A stretch of 64,000 nt of DNA from Opitutales bacterium. Its GTDB lineage: Bacteria; Verrucomicrobiota; Verrucomicrobiia; Opitutales; Intestinicryptomonadaceae. Of this stretch, positions 42,353 through 52,388 are shown piece after piece; positions within the stretch are counted from its first letter, which is position 1; each line of letters opens with the position of its first letter. A program made the translations under genes and the position numbers. Under the pieces are notes generated by a model. That model was not told the DNA's origin and did not search any database. It was given only the letters and a program-made list of their open reading frames with translations. The stretch covers positions 1 to 64,000 of the forward strand of contig SUVP01000010.1 of NCBI GenBank assembly GCA_015061945.1, in the 5' to 3' direction.

Positions 42353-43378
42353 ATGGAAAAAGGAATTGATTTTTTACAGGATGCTCTCGAACGCAGGGAA
42401 GACGACTTTGAATCGTCCTTGCGACCCTCTGGTTTTGACTCGTTTGCAGGGCAACCAAAGACCGTTGAACGTCTAAAAGTTATGGTGGGGGCAGCGCGCA
42501 AGCGTGGCGAGCCACTCAGCCACATTCTTTTGCATGGTCCCCCAGGGCTTGGTAAAACTACACTCGCATTTATCCTCGCAAACGAGATGAACTCGCAAGT
42601 ACGTGTTACTTCCGGACCAGTTATTGAAAAGGCGTCGGACTTGGCTGGATTGCTTACAAATCTGCAAGAAGGAGATATTCTTTTTATCGATGAAATTCAC
42701 AGAATCTCACGCACAGTCGAAGAATTTTTGTATAGTGCGATGGAAGATTTTCGCATCGATATTATGATAGACCAAGGACCGAATGCACGCAGTGTGCGTC
42801 TGAATGTACCACGCTTTACGCTAATCGGTGCGACAACTCGTACGGGGCTTCTGACCGCACCACTTAGAAGTAGATTCACTCTTCAAACAAGGCTCGACTA
42901 TTACTCACGTGCAGATCTTATTTCAATCGTCAAACGTTCGTGCGACTTGCTTTCGATAGACATCGACAAATTTGGTGCTGATGAAATCGCACGTCGAGCG
43001 AGAGGGACTCCACGTATTGTCAATAATTTGATTAGGTTTGTTCGTGATTATGCCCAAGAAAGAGCGGGTGGAAAAATTACTCGTGAGGTTGCAGTTAATG
43101 CACTCGAACTTTTGGAAATCGATGAGCATGGGCTCGACGAAATGGACAAACGTATGCTCAAAATTATGGCACAAAATTATGCTGGTGGTCCCGTCGGATT
43201 GGGGACAGTCGCAGTTGCAGTCAACGAAGAAGCCGATACTCTTGAGGAAGTCCATGAACCATATTTGATTCAAGAAGGTTTTGTTAAACGTACTCCACAA
43301 GGGCGTGTCTTGACCGAAAAGGCGTGGAAAATTCTGGGATTAGACGGAATCAATCCACCACAAGGAACGTTGTTCTAA
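42353..43378 (+). CDS. ruvB: Holliday junction branch migration helicase RuvB
   Basis: The 341-residue protein is the AAA+ motor that drives Holliday junction migration with RuvA. Walker A is GPPGLGKTT at 62-70, Walker B is FIDEIHR, the sensor 1 segment is IGATTR, and the GTPRI sensor 2 region and the C-terminal winged helix (TPQGRVLTEKAW) follow. Length and all motifs are normal. The next gene starts within its stop codon (TAATG), so they share a transcript. recF lies divergent just upstream. Confidence 0.97.
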   Translation: MEKGIDFLQDALERREDDFESSLRPSGFDSFAGQPKTVERLKVMVGAARKRGEPLSHILLHGPPGLGKTTLAFILANEMNSQVRVTSGPVIEKASDLAGLLTNLQEGDILFIDEIHRISRTVEEFLYSAMEDFRIDIMIDQGPNARSVRLNVPRFTLIGATTRTGLLTAPLRSRFTLQTRLDYYSRADLISIVKRSCDLLSIDIDKFGADEIARRARGTPRIVNNLIRFVRDYAQERAGGKITREVAVNALELLEIDEHGLDEMDKRMLKIMAQNYAGGPVGLGTVAVAVNEEADTLEEVHEPYLIQEGFVKRTPQGRVLTEKAWKILGLDGINPPQGTLF

Positions 43379-44448
43379 TGAATTTGCTCGATTATATTGT
43401 CGTCGGACAAGGCATTGCTGGCTCGTGTTTGGCATACGAACTTCTTCAGCGAAATAAGAAGATTGTGCTGATTGATGAATCGTGGAAAGACTCGGCGTGC
43501 CTTGTCGCAGCAGGTGTTATAAATCCAATCACAGGTAAGCGACTTGTCAAAAGTTGGCGAAGTGCATTTGCACATCCGTACGCAAAGAAATTTTATAAAG
43601 GTCTTGAAAAAAAATTGAATGCATCGTTTTTTCACGACAGAAAAATTTTGCAAATGTGCAAATCCGACGAAGAATCGGAACTTTGGCAAGAGCGTTCAAC
43701 GCAAGACGGCTATTGCGAATTTGTCGGCGAATTTACAAAACCAGAATCTTTTGGTATTCTGAACGATTCAAGGGGATCGTATTTTATCGAACATTCTGCA
43801 TGGGTTGAGACTCGTGTTGCAATGTCGGCATTCAAAAAATATTTTCTCGAACAGGGCGTGTTGCGACTCGAAAAATTTGATTTTTCAACGCTCGATTCAT
43901 CTGGAGAATTTTTGAAGTATGGCGATCTTTCTGCAAAGAAAATTATTTTTTGCGATGGTTGGCGAGTCCTCGAGAATCCTTATTTTTCTTGGCTTCCGTA
44001 CCGACCAGCAAAAGGCGAGATTCTCGAATTACGTTCAACGGCAGATGTTCCATTGCACATAATTCATCGTGGAAATTGGATTATGAAAAACTCGCCAGAT
44101 ACATTTAGAATTGGCTCAACTTGGGATAGAGAGAATCTCAATTCTAATCCAACAGAGCTTGGGCGAAGCGAATTGACTTCGGCACTTTCAAATATGTTCC
44201 GCCAAAAAATCGACTTTGAAGTTGTCAATCATTTTGCTGGTGTGCGACCATGTACGGCTACAACGCGTCCGCACTTGGGCGAACATCCAAGCGATTCTCG
44301 CATACTTTCATTCAATGGATTTGGTTCAAAAGGATATGCACTCAGCCCTTATTTTGCCCAGCATTTCTGTCAATGGCTCGATGGCGAGTGTACGCTCGAT
44401 TCAGAAGCAAATTTGATCCGACACGTCGCAAGATTTTTTAAACGTTAA
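43378..44448 (+). CDS. FAD-dependent oxidoreductase (DAO-like)
   Basis: The 356-residue protein has an N-terminal FAD-binding motif GQGIAG (residues 10-15) and the conserved GVINPITGKRL segment. A late GVRPCTATTRPHLGEH segment is typical of the D-amino-acid oxidase-like family that includes glycine oxidase ThiO and the C-terminal half of MnmC. The final FNGFGSKGYALSPYFA segment is also usual. The substrate is unknown. It starts inside the ruvB stop codon, which suggests translational coupling, and is followed 5 bases later by the NAGPA-type gene. Confidence 0.75.
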   Translation: MNLLDYIVVGQGIAGSCLAYELLQRNKKIVLIDESWKDSACLVAAGVINPITGKRLVKSWRSAFAHPYAKKFYKGLEKKLNASFFHDRKILQMCKSDEESELWQERSTQDGYCEFVGEFTKPESFGILNDSRGSYFIEHSAWVETRVAMSAFKKYFLEQGVLRLEKFDFSTLDSSGEFLKYGDLSAKKIIFCDGWRVLENPYFSWLPYRPAKGEILELRSTADVPLHIIHRGNWIMKNSPDTFRIGSTWDRENLNSNPTELGRSELTSALSNMFRQKIDFEVVNHFAGVRPCTATTRPHLGEHPSDSRILSFNGFGSKGYALSPYFAQHFCQWLDGECTLDSEANLIRHVARFFKR

Positions 44449-44453
44449 ATTTT

Positions 44454-45401
44454 ATGAAAAAAATTATTATATCTATATTCACATATTTCTTTTTTCTTGC
44501 ACTCTCTTTTGCTACTCCATTTTGGCAGACTGGCACATTTGATTGGTCTAATGCCGAAACCAAATACGATGGTGTGTTGGCGATGAAAAGTTTTGTTGAA
44601 ACAAGTCCACGTCCAATACGTCTTTATGCAGTGCGTTTGCAACTCGATAAAATCGGGATTGTACAAACTCCGAAAGCTGAAGGTTGGGGTAGGGCTATGC
44701 CGGATTATCCGAAAAAAACTATCCAAACTGCACGTTCGACAACTCGAGATTTTGTGAAGTCGCTTATGGCGGAATCGCAAAAGAATGGTAAGGATATGAA
44801 AATTATTTTTGCGTGCAATACATCGCCATGGAGTCCGTTTAATAATCGCATTGCACACAAATATGCAAACTTTTCAGGGATGGTTGTTTCGGGTGGGGAG
44901 TTCGTGTCGCGTGGAGGTAATGATGCGGCATCGTATCCGATTTTCTACTTGGATAAACAAGGTAAATATGGAATCAGAGTGCCAGATAAATACGAACATC
45001 TCTCTCTCTACAAAGAGGCAATTTTTGCGTTCGGAACTTTGCTCGATAATGGAAAAACTTTTGACGAATTACCCAAAACTCATCACGCAGTCAGACGCCA
45101 TTCGCACACAAAAAAGACTAATCCGTTAATCGCAATCGGTTTTGATAAGGCGAAAAAATATTTATATATTGTCGGATGCGAAGGTCGAATGCCAACGTAT
45201 AGCGAAGGTATGTTCGGGCAAGAACTCGCTCGTGCAATGCGATATTTTGGTGCATACGATGCAGTCCTTATGGATGGCGGAGGTTCGACAACTATGCTTG
45301 TGGTAGACCAAAACACTAAAAAAATTGTTCGCCTAAATAAACATAATGGTGAGGACAAAGAGAGGTCGGTTGCATTAAATTTGGCATTTTATTTGAAATA
45401 A
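44454..45401 (+). CDS. Exported phosphodiester glycosidase (NAGPA-domain) protein
   Basis: The 315-residue protein has a signal peptide (about residues 1-21). Its body matches the phosphodiester glycosidase (NAGPA) domain. In mammals the related enzyme removes N-acetylglucosamine from phosphodiester-linked glycans; bacterial members probably act on cell-envelope polymers. The hallmark DAVLMDGGGSTTM segment is near the C-terminus, and an earlier FACNTSPWSPF segment fits the family. It is third in the run ruvB-oxidoreductase-NAGPA. The substrate is inferred only from the family. Confidence 0.8.
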   Translation: MKKIIISIFTYFFFLALSFATPFWQTGTFDWSNAETKYDGVLAMKSFVETSPRPIRLYAVRLQLDKIGIVQTPKAEGWGRAMPDYPKKTIQTARSTTRDFVKSLMAESQKNGKDMKIIFACNTSPWSPFNNRIAHKYANFSGMVVSGGEFVSRGGNDAASYPIFYLDKQGKYGIRVPDKYEHLSLYKEAIFAFGTLLDNGKTFDELPKTHHAVRRHSHTKKTNPLIAIGFDKAKKYLYIVGCEGRMPTYSEGMFGQELARAMRYFGAYDAVLMDGGGSTTMLVVDQNTKKIVRLNKHNGEDKERSVALNLAFYLK

Positions 45402-45404
45402 ATT

Positions 45405-45434
45405 AAAGGCGAGCTTTTGTTATGGCTCGCCTTT
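45405..45434. terminator. Bidirectional terminator between the NAGPA-type gene and sufS
   Basis: The 10-bp stem (45405-45414 with 45425-45434) is followed by a T run on the plus strand. It separates convergent genes. Confidence 0.75.
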
Positions 45435-45438
45435 TTTA

Positions 45439-46665
45439 TTACGAAAGAATATCAATTGCGTGCTTGAGTGCGTCAGCAAAAATATCGACTTCTTCAAGTG
45501 TGTTATAAAATGCCAGCGATGCTCGAGCTGTAGCATCTACGCCGAGCGTGTGCATAAGTGGTTCAGCACAGTGATGTCCTGTTCTGATAGCAACTCCCGA
45601 TGCATTGAGCATAACCGAAATGTCGTTCGGATGAATGTTTTTGCACGCAAACGATGCAACCGCAACTTTGTTTTTCGATGTTCCGAAAATTTCAACTTGT
45701 GGAATTTCAGCGAGTCTTTCAGTCAAGCGTTGCAAAAGCATATGTTCGTGATTCTTTGCCGACTCAATATCGATTGACATCAAATATTCCAACGCAGTTG
45801 CGAATCCGATTGCACCAGCTATGTGTGGCGTGCCAGCTTCAAAACGTTCTGGTGCAGGGCGGAAAGTTGTGCCTTGCCATGATACAGATTCAATCATATC
45901 GCCACCTGATTGATACGGTGGCATAGCGTTTAAAATATTTGTTTTTGCGACGAGTGCACCGATTCCAGTTGGTGCAAAGCATTTGTGTCCCGACATCGAG
46001 AGGAAATCGCAATCGATTTTCGAGAGGTCGTCGAGCAAGTGTGGTGATGATTGTGCCGAATCAATCGAAACTTTTGCCCCGACATTTTTTGCAAGCTTAC
46101 AAATAGTCTGAACATCGTTTATCGTTCCAAGTACATTTGATGCGTGGGCGATTGATACAATCTTTGTTTTTTCAGACAGCTTTGATTGGAAATCTTCCAT
46201 ATCGAGCGAGCCGTCTTTCAAAATTTTTGCGACTTGAATTTTAGCTCCAGTTTTCTGTGCAGTGATTTGCCATGGAACAATATTTGCGTGATGTTCCATT
46301 TCCGACAAAAGTATTTCATCGCCTTGCTTGAGGTTTTCTTGTCCCCACGATTGAGCGATTATATTTAAGCTTTCGGTTGTTCCACGAGTATAAATAGCTG
46401 TGTATTTTTCAGCTGGTGCGTTTAAAAATTTAAGAATTTTTGTTCGTGCATTTTCGTATTGGCAAGTTGAACGCTCGCTGAGTTCGTGTGCACTTCGATG
46501 AATGTTTGCGTTGTCTTGCTTATAATAATTTGCAACGGCATCTATTACCGCCAATGGTTTTTGTGCGGTTGCGGCGTTGTCGAAATACACCAAAGGTTTC
46601 CCGCATTTCAAAGTTTGTGAGAGTATGGGGAAATCTTTTCTAATTTTGTAAACGTCAAAATTCAT
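45439..46665 (-). CDS. sufS: Cysteine desulfurase, SufS-type
   Basis: The 408-residue PLP enzyme takes sulfur from cysteine for iron-sulfur cluster assembly. The PLP lysine is K228 in SMSGHK, and the active cysteine is C366 in TGHHCAEP, the position seen in SufS. The N-terminal NAATAQKP and the EMEHHANIVPW segments are standard. I chose the ATG at 46665 over an upstream TTG. No other suf gene is adjacent, so the partner proteins must be encoded elsewhere. Confidence 0.93.
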   Translation of the reverse strand: MNFDVYKIRKDFPILSQTLKCGKPLVYFDNAATAQKPLAVIDAVANYYKQDNANIHRSAHELSERSTCQYENARTKILKFLNAPAEKYTAIYTRGTTESLNIIAQSWGQENLKQGDEILLSEMEHHANIVPWQITAQKTGAKIQVAKILKDGSLDMEDFQSKLSEKTKIVSIAHASNVLGTINDVQTICKLAKNVGAKVSIDSAQSSPHLLDDLSKIDCDFLSMSGHKCFAPTGIGALVAKTNILNAMPPYQSGGDMIESVSWQGTTFRPAPERFEAGTPHIAGAIGFATALEYLMSIDIESAKNHEHMLLQRLTERLAEIPQVEIFGTSKNKVAVASFACKNIHPNDISVMLNASGVAIRTGHHCAEPLMHTLGVDATARASLAFYNTLEEVDIFADALKHAIDILS

Positions 46666-46683
46666 TTCTATCAAGCTTTGCAA

Positions 46684-46898
46684 AAATGAGTTCGTTAGAC
46701 AACTTAAAAACGCATCGTCAAAATTTTGGATTTATAAATTCTGTGTGCATCGCACTATCAATAAAAAGACACCGCTGAAGAATCTCTCTTCAAGCGGTGC
46801 TATCTATATATGATGGGGGGAGGAAATTTTTATGATGTTATAATCGTAAAATTGCGTCAGGAAATCAAGCTTTTTTTTGATTTTTATTTCGTTGAATA
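46684..46898. other. Intergenic stretch between sufS and the HI0933-type gene
   Basis: Apart from the terminator at 46769-46800, this AT-rich stretch shows no gene. It must contain the promoter of sufS. Confidence 0.4.
46769..46800 (-). terminator. Intrinsic terminator of the Opp operon
   Basis: On the minus strand an imperfect stem (about 12 bp with one bulge, CACCGCTTGAAGA against TCTTCAGCGGTG) is followed by a T-rich run. It lies about 100 bases after the last gene of the operon. Confidence 0.65.
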
Positions 46899-48155
46899 TT
46901 ATCTACTTGAAATATTGGTTGATAAGTTTAACGCTTCGGCACAAACTTTTGCAGTTGTCCATGCCGATTGAAGATTAAATCCGCCAGTTATTGCGTCGAT
47001 GTCAATACACTCTCCGACAAAGAAAAGATTGTCGATTTTCTTGCAACGCATCGTGGAAAAATCGATTTCTTCTCTTGCGATTCCACCGCAGGTGACAAAT
47101 TCACCTTTGTGAGTTGAACGTCCTGTGCAGTGTGCTTGAAATGAGAATATATTTTTAAAAAGTGTTTGTTGGCTTTGTTTATTTAGCGACGCAAATAATG
47201 TATTGCTGGGTATGTTTGATAGCTCGAGCAAGTGCGACCACAGCTTTTGTGGCAAGTCGAAAAGTGGAGCGTTTGCGATATATTTTTTTGCGAATTTTTC
47301 ACGAGCTTGGATTATCGTTTTCTTTCGCAATTCTTCGTTGAAGCGAGGTGCAAAATTTATCGTAAAATTGAAATTGTAATTTTTAAAATTAAATGCTTTT
47401 GCCCCGAACGACGAGAATTTGAGTACGGCTGGACCGCCAATTCCGAAGTGCGAAATTAACATTGCTCCATGCGACAATATTTTTCTATCGGCTTTTTTTA
47501 AGTCATCAAATTGTGCAAGAAGTTCGACATCGTCGATTGAAATCCCAGACATATCTTGCCAAGTCGCATTTTTTGCGGAATCTAATTCCAACGCAAAAAG
47601 TGATGGGCAAGTCGGTTCGATTTTTATTCCTAAGTTTTGGAAATTTTCTTTTAGCGATTCATCTGTCAACCCTCCGACTGCTACGACAACAACATCGTAC
47701 GCTGATACGAGTGCTCCGCTTTTTACTTCAAATTTTCCGTCATCATTTTTCGAGATAGAATCTACTTTTGCGTTCGTGATAATTTTTACGCCATTTGCAG
47801 TTGCCGTATTTTGTAAAGCGTAGGCGATTGCACGCGAGTCGTCGCAAGTCGGGAAAACACGACCATTATCTTCTGTCTTCGACGCTACTTTTAGATTTGC
47901 AAAAAACTCTCTTGTTTGTTTGCAACCAAAGCGACGCATTGGCTTTTTCAAACTTCCAGCACCACGTGGATAAAATACAGATAAATCGGCGGTGTCGATA
48001 TTTTCATTTGTGAAATTACAACGTCCGCCACCGCTTGCGATAACTTTACGCAAGGGATATTTTGATGCTTCAAAAACGTCGATCTGATGTTCTCGTGAAA
48101 GATTTACCGCACAAAACATACCACTTGCACCAGCACCAATGATTGCGATTGTCAT
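46899..48155 (-). CDS. HI0933/BaiN-type flavoprotein oxidoreductase
   Basis: The 418-residue flavoprotein has an N-terminal GAGASG FAD motif (7-12), then ASGGGRCNFTN, and a late segment VTCGGIAREEIDFSTM. The C-terminal GECIDIDAITGGFNLQSA segment is diagnostic of the HI0933/YhiN family. Related BaiN acts in bile acid reduction; most members have unknown substrates. The ATG at 48155 has GGGAGGAA just upstream and overlaps the stop of oppC (ATGA). It is the last gene of an eight-gene operon and its link to peptide import is unclear. Confidence 0.85.
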   Translation of the reverse strand: MTIAIIGAGASGMFCAVNLSREHQIDVFEASKYPLRKVIASGGGRCNFTNENIDTADLSVFYPRGAGSLKKPMRRFGCKQTREFFANLKVASKTEDNGRVFPTCDDSRAIAYALQNTATANGVKIITNAKVDSISKNDDGKFEVKSGALVSAYDVVVVAVGGLTDESLKENFQNLGIKIEPTCPSLFALELDSAKNATWQDMSGISIDDVELLAQFDDLKKADRKILSHGAMLISHFGIGGPAVLKFSSFGAKAFNFKNYNFNFTINFAPRFNEELRKKTIIQAREKFAKKYIANAPLFDLPQKLWSHLLELSNIPSNTLFASLNKQSQQTLFKNIFSFQAHCTGRSTHKGEFVTCGGIAREEIDFSTMRCKKIDNLFFVGECIDIDAITGGFNLQSAWTTAKVCAEALNLSTNISSR

Positions 48156-49006
48156 TTCTGATTCCTCCCTGATAGCGACTCGCCGACTCGATTGAGTGCG
48201 TAGAGTGTCGCACTGAAAAATAACGCTGGGAAAATCAACATCCACGGAGCGTCTTCCATATATTCAGCTCCGTCTTTTACGAGGCTCCCCCACGACGGCA
48301 ATGGTGCTTGCACGCCCAAACCCAAGAAGCTCAAAAACGATTCCAACAACATCACACTGGGAACTGTTAGAGTTGCACATACCAAAATTGCACTCGCCGA
48401 GTTCGGCAAAATATGTTTCAGCATAATTTTGATTTTCGATTGTCCCAACGCAACCGACGCCTCGACAAATTGACGTGACTTCAAGTCGAGCGTCATCGCA
48501 CGGACGATACGAGCCATTGTCAGCCATTCAACTGCACCTATTGCCACAAATATCAGCCATATTGATCTGCCAAATGCCAGCGTTAGTAAAATCACAAAAA
48601 TTGTGAAAGGCAAAGAGTAGATTATATCGACACAACGCATCATCAGTGCATCGGTACGTCCACCTGCCATTCCTGAAATCATCCCATACGCAGTGCCGAT
48701 AATCACTGCAGTGAATGTTGCGAGCAAGCCGACTGCAAACGAGATTCTTCCTCCGTACAATATGCGTGAGAGGATGTCGCGTCCCAACATATCTGTCCCG
48801 AAAATATGTTGTAATGTTGGGGCTTGGCAAGTTATTTGCAGATTCTGTTCTTCGTAGGCGTATGGTGCGATAATCGGTGCCGAGAAACAACAGAATGCAC
48901 AGATTGTCAAAAATAGGAAACATACAAAAGTGAACTTGTCGGCACAAATTTTTTGCCACATATCTTTGAGGACACTTGGATTTTCTTTGCTTACATTATT
49001 GCTCAT
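48152..49006 (-). CDS. oppC: Oligopeptide ABC transporter permease OppC
   Basis: The 284-residue inner-membrane protein is one of two permeases of a dipeptide or oligopeptide importer. It has about six membrane helices, and the HIFGTDMLGRDILSR segment is typical of OppC/DppC. The EAA loop (EASVALGQSKIKIMLKHILPN) contacts the ATPases. I chose the ATG at 49006, which overlaps the oppB stop (ATGA). It is preceded by the other permease and followed by the HI0933-type gene. Confidence 0.92.
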   Translation of the reverse strand: MSNNVSKENPSVLKDMWQKICADKFTFVCFLFLTICAFCCFSAPIIAPYAYEEQNLQITCQAPTLQHIFGTDMLGRDILSRILYGGRISFAVGLLATFTAVIIGTAYGMISGMAGGRTDALMMRCVDIIYSLPFTIFVILLTLAFGRSIWLIFVAIGAVEWLTMARIVRAMTLDLKSRQFVEASVALGQSKIKIMLKHILPNSASAILVCATLTVPSVMLLESFLSFLGLGVQAPLPSWGSLVKDGAEYMEDAPWMLIFPALFFSATLYALNRVGESLSGRNQK

Positions 49007-49932
49007 TTTTTCATCTCCTTTGCAACTCGCGGGTTGACAAGTGCGAGAATAAAATCGGACACAAGGTTGAATCCGATAATGAACAATGCGTAAAGCATAA
49101 CGCAACCCATAATCATCGTGTAGTCGTTATCGAGTGCACTCGATATGAAGAAGCGTCCAAGCCCTGGTATTTGAAAAATTGTCTCAACTACAAATGAACC
49201 TGTTAGAAGCCCAGCAGCCGCAGGACCAATATAGGATACGACAGGTTGAATTGCATTCCGCATAATGTGGATTAAATAAACTCGCGTTGGCGTTGCACCT
49301 TTTGCGAAGGCGGTACGCACATACGCTTTATTCTGTTCATCAATAGCTCCGTTGCGTGCGAGTCTTGCAATCCACGCAGTATAGAAAAGTGCGAGTGTGA
49401 TAGACGGCAAAACCGCATCTTCTGGAAAATTATTCCAACCCATTGCGTTAAACGAGTTGAGGTTTAACGCAAACACAAGAATAAGTATTGGTCCGAGAAC
49501 AAATGCTGGCAGACAAATTCCCAGCAGGGAAATCCCCGAAAGTGTCGCACCCATTTTTGTCTTCGCCATTCCTGCCGACGCAAAACCTAATATCAGTCCT
49601 AACACAAGTGCAATCACAAGTGCACACGAGCCGAGTTCAAGCGACACTTTTGCTTTTTCAGCGAGAATTTCATTCACGCTCCAACCATTGTATTTGAACG
49701 ACGGTCCCAGTTCGCCTTTTGCTAAATTTTTCAAATACGAAAAATATTGCGAGTAAAGCGGTTTATCCAAACCATAATATTTATTCAAAGCTTCGATTGT
49801 TTCGGCTGAAACTGGACGTTCACGGTCGAATGGTCCTCCAGGGACAAATCGTACCATAAAGAAAACTGCCGTTATGATTAGGAAAAATACAGGCACTGCT
49901 TCGGCAATTCTTTTTAGAAAATATTTAATCAT
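49003..49932 (-). CDS. oppB: Oligopeptide ABC transporter permease OppB
   Basis: The 309-residue permease starts with the family segment KYFLKRIAEAVPVFFLI and has about six membrane helices. The VRFVPGGPF segment and the EAA-type loop (RTAFAKGATPTRVYLIHIMRNA) fit OppB/DppB. It pairs with OppC to form the peptide channel. Its start overlaps the oppA stop by 8 bases. Confidence 0.92.
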   Translation of the reverse strand: MIKYFLKRIAEAVPVFFLIITAVFFMVRFVPGGPFDRERPVSAETIEALNKYYGLDKPLYSQYFSYLKNLAKGELGPSFKYNGWSVNEILAEKAKVSLELGSCALVIALVLGLILGFASAGMAKTKMGATLSGISLLGICLPAFVLGPILILVFALNLNSFNAMGWNNFPEDAVLPSITLALFYTAWIARLARNGAIDEQNKAYVRTAFAKGATPTRVYLIHIMRNAIQPVVSYIGPAAAGLLTGSFVVETIFQIPGLGRFFISSALDNDYTMIMGCVMLYALFIIGFNLVSDFILALVNPRVAKEMKK

Positions 49933-51580
49933 TTTGAACGCCTTTCTTCTTCAATTTCACGTTGTGATAATTGCGATAATCGAGGATATTTGCGTGCCAA
50001 CCTTCCACATCTTCTGAAATCCTGAATACTTTTGAGTAGAAGTAAATCGGGATAATCGGGAGTTGCTCGAGTATTTCAGCTTCGGCTTCAGATAAAATTT
50101 TAAAACGTTCTTCTTCGGTTTTTGCCAAACGAGCTTGCTCGATTTTTTTATCAAAAGTTTTGCTCTTGTAGCCCGAGTGATTGAGTCCGCTATCGGACAG
50201 AAATATTTCAAGGAAAGTTTCGGGAGATGCGAAGTCGCCAATCCAACTTGAGCGAGCTATTTCAAAATCTTTATTGCGTCTTGTAGCCAAATATGCTGGC
50301 CACGACAAATTGTAGAGTTCTGCTGTTATGCCGAGATTATCTTTCCACATTTGTTGGATAGCTTCGGCGATAGGCTTATGTTGTTCCGATGTATTATAAG
50401 TAATTCTGATTGTCGGAAAATTTTTACCGTCGGGGAATCCTGCTTCTGCCATAAGCTTTTTTGCAGTTGCAATATCTTCTTTTATTTTTGCCGATTCTAT
50501 CGTTTTGTAATTGCCACAGCCTTCTGGAATAAGTGCAAATGCTGGTGGTTGCCCAGCTTTTAAAAACGATTTTATGATAGCACTTCTATCTATCGACATC
50601 GCTAATGCTTTGCGAACTTTAGGGTTATCTAAAGGTGGGCGAGTTGAATTTATTTGATAATAATATGTGCCAATCCATTTGTCTTGTCGCAGAGTTTGCG
50701 GTGCGTATTTGCGAATATTATCGAGCCTTGAAGGTGCGATAGATTCAGTGATATGCATTTGTCCGGCACGAAAAGCTCTATCTTCTGTATTGATATTTTG
50801 TATTGGTAGAAATGTAATTTTATTTAAAAATATTTTGTCTCGAGCGTGGTATAAATTATTTTTTTCAACGACGATGCTATCGTTAATGTTCCATTTTTTC
50901 AGAGTGAACGCACCATTTGAAACCATATTGTTTGGTTTTGTCCAATCTGCTATGCGTGAGTTGTGTGCGTTGAATTTACGCAGAGTGTGTTCGGGCAAAG
51001 GGAAGTATGCAGGGAAATATAGCAACGACAAAAAGTAAGGTGTAGGTTTTTCGAGTTCTACAAGCAAGGTGTTTTCATCGATAGCTTTTACGCCTACTTG
51101 GTTTGAATCTTTTAATTTTCCCGAATTATACGCACGTCCATTTTTTAAAGCAAAAAGCATAAATGCGTATTCAGAACCGATAATCGAGTTGAGTGTACGT
51201 TTCCATGCAAACTCAAAATCTTTTGCCGAAACTTTTTTGCCGTCGGACCACTTCGCATTTGGATTCAATTTGAATTTGTATTGCAAGCCGTCGGGCGATA
51301 TTTCCCATGTATCCGCAACTGCTGGTTTTACCTCAAGCGTTTTTGAGTCGGCACAAACGAGACCTTCAAAAAGTGCGTTTAAAATTTTGTGTTCGATTGT
51401 TCCTGTCGACAAGGAGGGATCGAGCGTTGCGGGGTCTGAACCATTACCTAAAATTAGGTGAGCTTCTTTTGTGGCTTTGTCGACAGGGGTAATCCTATCG
51501 CAACCTGTTAGTGTTGCCGATATGATTATTGTAAGACAGATAGAGATTGCTGTCTGAAAAATTCCCCACACGTTTTTCAT
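49925..51580 (-). CDS. oppA: Peptide-binding lipoprotein OppA
   Basis: The 551-residue protein has a lipoprotein signal with lipobox LTGC (cysteine at 27) and belongs to the extracellular solute-binding family 5. The N-terminal GNGSDPATLDPSLSTG and the KFKLNPNAKWSDGKKVSAKDF segments are typical of OppA. It should capture peptides in the periplasm for the Opp permeases. It is in the middle of the operon, after the two ATPase genes and before oppB. Substrate range cannot be read from the sequence. Confidence 0.92.
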   Translation of the reverse strand: MKNVWGIFQTAISICLTIIISATLTGCDRITPVDKATKEAHLILGNGSDPATLDPSLSTGTIEHKILNALFEGLVCADSKTLEVKPAVADTWEISPDGLQYKFKLNPNAKWSDGKKVSAKDFEFAWKRTLNSIIGSEYAFMLFALKNGRAYNSGKLKDSNQVGVKAIDENTLLVELEKPTPYFLSLLYFPAYFPLPEHTLRKFNAHNSRIADWTKPNNMVSNGAFTLKKWNINDSIVVEKNNLYHARDKIFLNKITFLPIQNINTEDRAFRAGQMHITESIAPSRLDNIRKYAPQTLRQDKWIGTYYYQINSTRPPLDNPKVRKALAMSIDRSAIIKSFLKAGQPPAFALIPEGCGNYKTIESAKIKEDIATAKKLMAEAGFPDGKNFPTIRITYNTSEQHKPIAEAIQQMWKDNLGITAELYNLSWPAYLATRRNKDFEIARSSWIGDFASPETFLEIFLSDSGLNHSGYKSKTFDKKIEQARLAKTEEERFKILSEAEAEILEQLPIIPIYFYSKVFRISEDVEGWHANILDYRNYHNVKLKKKGVQND

Positions 51581-51581
51581 A

Positions 51582-52388
51582 TTAAAATTTCGGAACAGCC
51601 GATATTAAGTTTTTTGTGTACGGGTGTTGTGGGTTTGTGCAAACTTCTTTGGCATCGCCTTGTTCGACAATTTTCCCGTGAGTCATCACCATAATTTTAT
51701 CGCTCAAATACTCTACAACTGCGATGTCGTGTGCGACAAACAAAAGTGTAAGGTTTAATTCTTTTCTGAGATTTTCCAGCAGATTTATAATCTGTGCTTG
51801 TACGGAAACATCGAGTGCACTGACTGGTTCGTCGCAGATAATAAATTCTGGCTCAACTGCCAATGCTCGAGCAATCCCAATACGCTGACGTTGTCCGCCC
51901 GAGAACTCGTGTGGATAGCGATTCATATGCGATTTTTGCAATCCTACAATTTCCAAAAGTTCTGCAACTCGATTGCGTTTTTGTTCTTTCGACATTTCTC
52001 TAAAATGTATATCGAGCGGTTCAGAAATGATTTTAAAAATATCCATTCGTGGATTGAGAGAGTTGAATGGGTCTTGGAAAATCATCTGAATTTTTTTACG
52101 ATACGGCATAAACTGCTTGTCGTTGAGCGACGATATTTCTGTGCCGTTGTAAAATATTTTTCCAGTTGAAATTGGTGCGAGGCGAATAATAGCACGTCCT
52201 GTTGTGGTCTTGCCAGAGCCACTCTCGCCGACAAGCCCTACTATCTGTCCACGCTGAATTTCAAAGCTAACATCATCAACTGCATTGAATGTATTTTTTG
52301 ATGACGAGAAAAGTCCTGCACCGAGCGAGTACGAAACTTTCAAGTTTTCAACCTTCAAAAGAGGAGAGTTGTCATTTGATTTTGTCAT
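51582..52388 (-). CDS. oppF: Oligopeptide ABC transporter ATPase OppF
   Basis: The 268-residue ATPase has Walker A GESGSGKTT (54-62), the signature FSGGQRQRIGIARAL, Walker B FIICDEPVSALD, and the oligopeptide-type C-terminal HPYTKNLISAVP. It drives peptide import with OppD. I chose the ATG at 52388, which overlaps the end of oppD by 17 bases; the upstream TTG is less likely. Its stop is 1 base before the oppA start. Confidence 0.93.
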   Translation of the reverse strand: MTKSNDNSPLLKVENLKVSYSLGAGLFSSSKNTFNAVDDVSFEIQRGQIVGLVGESGSGKTTTGRAIIRLAPISTGKIFYNGTEISSLNDKQFMPYRKKIQMIFQDPFNSLNPRMDIFKIISEPLDIHFREMSKEQKRNRVAELLEIVGLQKSHMNRYPHEFSGGQRQRIGIARALAVEPEFIICDEPVSALDVSVQAQIINLLENLRKELNLTLLFVAHDIAVVEYLSDKIMVMTHGKIVEQGDAKEVCTNPQHPYTKNLISAVPKF